From positions 1-15,319 of the forward strand of contig JANWXG010000035.1 in NCBI GenBank assembly GCA_025057335.1: a stretch of 15,319 nt of DNA, written 5' to 3'. Numbering within the stretch: the first letter of the stretch is position 1; the number at the start of each line of letters is the position of its first letter. The notes under the pieces were generated by a model, which was not told the DNA's origin, did not search any database, and worked only from the letters and a program-made list of their open reading frames with translations. The position numbers and the translations under genes were made by a program. Source of the DNA: a bacterium (GTDB lineage: Bacteria > Armatimonadota > HRBIN16). Below are positions 12,386 through 15,319 of this stretch, piece by piece.

Positions 12386-15112
12386 CTACCCGGTGAACTT
12401 TTGCATCTCTGCCCAGTTGTCGCCTGCTTCCACATCTATCTTGAGCGGCACACGCAAACGCGCCACTCCTGACATACACTCCCGTACCAGCCCTGCTAGC
12501 GCAGATATCTCCTCTGGCGGAGCGTCCAGCACCAGCTCGTCGTGCACCTGAAGCACCATCTTCGCCTGCCAGCCCTCTCGCCTCAGGCGACGGTCGAGCT
12601 CAATCATCGCCATCTTGATGATGTCAGCGGCGGTTCCTTGCAGGGGCGAGTTGATGGCGGCGCGTTCGGCTGCCTGGCGCACGTTGCGGTTGGCGTGGTG
12701 GATTTCGGGGAGATAGCGCCGACGCCCGTAGAAAGTGGTGACGAAGCCATGCTGTCGCGCGAAAGCCAGAGTCTCCTCGATATACCGACGCACTCCGGGC
12801 AGCTGGCGGAAGTAGTTCTCGATAAAGGCGTGCGCCTCCCGTACCGACATGCCTAGCTCCTGTGAGAGCCCATAGTCGCTCATACCGTACAGCACTGCGA
12901 AGTTCACGGTCTTGGCTTTGCGACGCAGCTCGGGCGTCACCCCATCCTCTGGCACGCCGAAAAGCAGCATGGCGGTTGCTGCGTGGACGTCGCGGTCTTC
13001 AGCAAACGCCTGCAGCAACCGTTCATCGCCGCTGACGTGCGCTAGCAGGCGCAGCTCGATCTGCGAATAGTCCGCCGACAGCAGGCGGTTTCCGGGCGCA
13101 GCCACAAAGGCGCGGCGAATCTGCCTGCCGACCTCGCTGCGAATGGGGATGTTCTGTAGGTTCGGCTCGCTGCTGGAGAGGCGTCCTGTCGCCGCGACCG
13201 TCTGATTGAAAGAGGTGTGGATTCGCCCTGTCGCTGGGTGCACCAGGCGGGGCAGCACATCGGCGTAGGTGGATTTGAGTTTGCTCAGCTCGCGATACTC
13301 CAGGATGCTACGGCAGATAGGGTACTCCACCGCGAGCTGTTCCAGCACCTCGGCATCGGTGGAGTAGGCTCCCGTGCGCGTCTTCTTGCCTGCAGGCAGC
13401 TTTAGCTTCTCGAATAGAATCTGCCCCAGCTGCTTGGGCGAGGAGATATTGAACGGCTCACCTGCTAACGTGTAAATCTCCGCCTCTTTGGAGCGCATCA
13501 GCCCGTCCAGCAGGTCGGAGAGACGATACAGGTAGTCCACGTCTACCGCCACGCCCGCCAGCTCCATCCGCGCCAGCACTTCGGAGAGGGGCATCTCGAT
13601 GCGGTGCAGTACGTCCGCACACCCTATCGCCTCTACCTGCTGCCCCATCACTTGCTCTAGCCGCAGGCAGGCAACCGCCTCCGCGCAGGTATATGCCGCC
13701 AGACCGCTCTCTCCTGTCGTGTCTTCCACAGGAAAACGCTCGCCAAGGTAGTCCTGCACCAGGTCGGGGAGCGGATAGCTGCTTCGCCCTGACTGCAGCA
13801 CGTAGCCCGCCAGCATGGCGTCAAACACAAACTGCTGGGGCTGCACCCCCGTCCGAATCAGCGATGCTTGCAACGGCTTGATATGGTAGCCCGCTTTGGC
13901 GACCGTGTCGCTCTCCCACACGGGTACCAGCAGGTTGACCAGGCCGTTTCCCCCCTCGTCGAAGAGCGAAGCGAGCACCACCCTGCCGGGCACATACACC
14001 GCTTCCTCACGTGAGAGGGCGACCGCCACCCCCGTCACCTGCAGCTCCATCACGTGTGTGCCCTGAACCAGCGCGCGGATGCCTACTTTCGGCGTTCGCA
14101 GGCAACGCTGCACGAGCTGGCGCACTTCGTCTTCGCTCTGTGCGACGCTCCATTGCACGCCCACTGTGCGCACTTCGGCGGGGGCTTCGGGAGGCAGGGG
14201 AAGCGTCTCCCCCTTAGACCACTTCGCGCGCAGTTCGGGCAGTCGACGCAGGAAGGAGCGGAACTCGAGGCTTTCCAGCACCTGTTGCAGGCGGGCAAAG
14301 TCCTCGGCGGTCGGTTGCCAGCGCGGCGGCAGGTCGGGCACAGGCGCATCGCGTACGATGGTCGCCAATCGCTTGTACTGAGGTATCTGCTCGCGATACT
14401 GCTCTAGCGTGGCGCGCAGCCTGGGGTCTTCCACTTCGTGCAGCCGTTCCAGTAGGTTCTCGACGCTGCCGAACTGCTTCAGCAGTGCTGCTGCCTTCTT
14501 ATCGCCGATACCTGGCACGCCCGGGATGTTGTCCGAGGGGTCGCCCTTCAGCGCCTTGAAGTCGGGCAGTTGAGACGGCTCTAGTCCGAACCGCTCGCGC
14601 ACTGCCTGCGCATCATAGCGCACCGTCTGCCCCATGCCCTTCTGGGGCATCAGCACGAAAGCGCCCTCGTCCACCAGCTGCAGGGCGTCCTGGTCGCCCG
14701 TGACAATGATTACTTGATAGCCCTGTTCTCGCGCGCGGTGCGCTAGCGTACCCAGCACGTCGTCCGCCTCGTAGCCCTCCAGCGCCACGACGGGGATTCC
14801 CATCGCCTCCACCAGCTCGCGTGCGGCGGGAACCTGCACGTAGAAGCTCTCGGAGGTTTCGGGACGGTGCGCTTTATAATCAGTGAACTCTTCATGGCGA
14901 AAGGTGGGCGCCGCCGTGTCTAGCGCGACGACGATAGCGTCGGGCTGCTCTTCCTCGAGAATCTGCCACAACATGCCCGCAAAGCCGTAAATGGCGTTGG
15001 TGGGGCGTCCGTCGGTAGTCGAGAGCGGGCGCGTGGCGTAGAAGGCGCGGTATAGCAGGCTGTGCCCGTCGATGAGCACCAGTTTGGGCGCGTGGTGCGG
15101 CTGTTCGGTCAT
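12386..15112 (-). CDS. polA: DNA polymerase I (5'-3' nuclease and polymerase; proofreading site apparently dead)
   Basis: 908 residues, for primer removal, gap filling and repair synthesis. The N-terminal FEN-type 5'-3' exonuclease (about 10-300) shows LVLIDGHSLLYRAFY (Asp15), YKAHRPE, GYEADDVLGTLA, VTGDQDALQL and the helix-hairpin-helix GDPSDNIPGVPGIGDKKAA. The middle domain (about 320-490) keeps the fold but lacks the Exo I Asp-X-Glu (VGIRAL in its place), the Exo II Asp (GYHIKPLQ) and the Exo III Asp (YTCAEA). The polymerase domain (about 500-908) is intact: motif A LLSADYSQIELR with Asp681, O-helix RRKAKTVNFAVLYG with Phe at the sugar-selecting position, and motif C QVHDELVLD with Asp858. 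The start ATG 15112 follows AAAGGA with a 4-nt gap; upstream in-frame codons would extend past the promoter. It is first gene of the polA-rpsA-coaE cluster. Confidence 0.97.
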   Translation of the reverse strand: MTEQPHHAPKLVLIDGHSLLYRAFYATRPLSTTDGRPTNAIYGFAGMLWQILEEEQPDAIVVALDTAAPTFRHEEFTDYKAHRPETSESFYVQVPAARELVEAMGIPVVALEGYEADDVLGTLAHRAREQGYQVIIVTGDQDALQLVDEGAFVLMPQKGMGQTVRYDAQAVRERFGLEPSQLPDFKALKGDPSDNIPGVPGIGDKKAAALLKQFGSVENLLERLHEVEDPRLRATLEQYREQIPQYKRLATIVRDAPVPDLPPRWQPTAEDFARLQQVLESLEFRSFLRRLPELRAKWSKGETLPLPPEAPAEVRTVGVQWSVAQSEDEVRQLVQRCLRTPKVGIRALVQGTHVMELQVTGVAVALSREEAVYVPGRVVLASLFDEGGNGLVNLLVPVWESDTVAKAGYHIKPLQASLIRTGVQPQQFVFDAMLAGYVLQSGRSSYPLPDLVQDYLGERFPVEDTTGESGLAAYTCAEAVACLRLEQVMGQQVEAIGCADVLHRIEMPLSEVLARMELAGVAVDVDYLYRLSDLLDGLMRSKEAEIYTLAGEPFNISSPKQLGQILFEKLKLPAGKKTRTGAYSTDAEVLEQLAVEYPICRSILEYRELSKLKSTYADVLPRLVHPATGRIHTSFNQTVAATGRLSSSEPNLQNIPIRSEVGRQIRRAFVAAPGNRLLSADYSQIELRLLAHVSGDERLLQAFAEDRDVHAATAMLLFGVPEDGVTPELRRKAKTVNFAVLYGMSDYGLSQELGMSVREAHAFIENYFRQLPGVRRYIEETLAFARQHGFVTTFYGRRRYLPEIHHANRNVRQAAERAAINSPLQGTAADIIKMAMIELDRRLRREGWQAKMVLQVHDELVLDAPPEEISALAGLVRECMSGVARLRVPLKIDVEAGDNWAEMQKFTG

Positions 15113-15146
15113 ACTATCCTTTCCATTCGAAACATCTCTACGAGAT

Positions 15147-15175
15147 ATCGTAACCCCTTTGTGAGGGGTTGTCAA
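15147..15175 (-). promoter_or_regulatory. Sigma-70 promoter of the polA-rpsA-coaE cluster
   Basis: Minus strand: -35 TTGACA (15175-15170), spacer of exactly 17 nt, -10 TACGAT (15152-15147, four of six consensus bases including the key TA...T). Predicted transcription start is near 15140, giving a leader of about 28 nt to the polA ATG at 15112, which contains the AAAGGA ribosome binding site. Confidence 0.75.
15152..15170. repeat. Perfect inverted repeat filling the polA promoter spacer
   Basis: AACCCCT - 5 nt - AGGGGTT, two 7-nt arms with perfect complementarity. It occupies the whole spacer and touches one base of each hexamer. This is the usual shape of an operator for a dimeric repressor, or of a site for a spacer-binding MerR-type activator. 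No family can be named from the motif alone. Confidence 0.6.
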
Positions 15176-15258
15176 GTTATTCGGGGATGTTAGGAGAATT
15201 CGGTCAGTGGAACAGCTGGAGACGTATTGACACCACTCCCGCACGGTTCCTGCTACGC

Positions 15259-15319
15259 TGTTATGCTAAACCGCAGGCGAAGCATCTCGTTTGCCCTGTC
15301 CTGCTGAGCGTCAGCGAAG
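15259..15319 (-). repeat. Interspersed-repeat-like sequence, two diverged copies, second cut by the window edge
   Basis: On the minus strand, GAGATGCTTCGC followed by a diverged half (AGCATAACA) spans 15288-15259. A related unit, CTTCGCTGACGCTCAGCAGG followed by ACA (15319-15297), starts at the window edge where its GAGATG would lie outside. Both resemble the GAGATTCTTCGCTGCGCTCA-type short repeat seen between genes in many bacterial genomes. That resemblance is from memory, not a search. Confidence 0.4.

Noticed and set aside
12312..12479. Upstream extension of rpsA into polA
   Set aside because: Same frame stays open, but the added residues look like a polA shadow, and the ATG at 12311 has a well-spaced GGGAG.
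15113..15244. Upstream extension of polA (44 residues)
   Set aside because: It would start upstream of the predicted promoter, and the homology to polymerase I begins just after Met at 15112.
15227..15256. Plus-strand TTGACA as a divergent promoter
   Set aside because: The best -10 at 18 bp spacing is TGCTAC, a poor match, and no plus-strand gene is visible in the remaining 60 bases.

Overview
The window is about 15.3 kb of GC-rich (about 60% by eye) bacterial chromosome. Every gene I can support lies on the minus strand, in two blocks read from right to left. The right block is a housekeeping cluster: polA (DNA polymerase I), rpsA (ribosomal protein S1) and coaE (dephospho-CoA kinase). A near-consensus promoter sits directly upstream of polA, and coaE is joined to rpsA by a TGATG stop/start overlap. 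The left block is a three-gene operon of large exported proteins with its own perfect-consensus promoter (TTGACA-N17-TATAAT). It encodes a ~1790-residue beta-propeller/carboxypeptidase-regulatory-repeat protein, a 592-residue CsgG/FlgT-like protein with fibronectin-like domains, and a subtilisin-like (S8) protease that runs off the left edge.

The main biological interest is the left operon. The first and third proteins are unrelated at their N-termini, but both end in a homologous module of about 430 residues. It has two 'GWN(L/M)IG(N/T)PF'-type segments and a final FlgD-Ig/T9SS-tail-like beta domain. The middle gene has an exported N-terminal domain of the CsgG/TolB-N/FlgT type. My inference is a co-expressed cell-surface or extracellular assembly whose two large effectors share a common attachment, sorting or interaction tail. 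The sequence does not prove a secretion mechanism.

The housekeeping block also has features worth noting. The PolA proofreading domain has lost the catalytic carboxylates that I can align. The polA promoter spacer between -35 and -10 is filled by a perfect 7-bp inverted repeat. S1 has four S1 domains plus an acidic, internally repetitive N-terminal extension.

The organism cannot be named with certainty. The polA-coaE neighbourhood, a four-domain S1 and large secreted proteins with PD40, CarboxypepD_reg and FlgD-Ig domains would fit a deep-branching, possibly thermophilic lineage such as Armatimonadota. This is a guess from gene style, not a demonstrated assignment. Layout from left to right: S8 protease (partial) 1-2872; CsgG/FlgT-like protein 2914-4692; propeller protein 4771-10134; promoter with repeats about 10184-10283; coaE 10276-10878; rpsA 10878-12311; polA 12386-15112; polA promoter 15147-15175; upstream region with an interspersed-type repeat up to 15319. 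I see no tRNA, rRNA, CRISPR array or insertion sequence.
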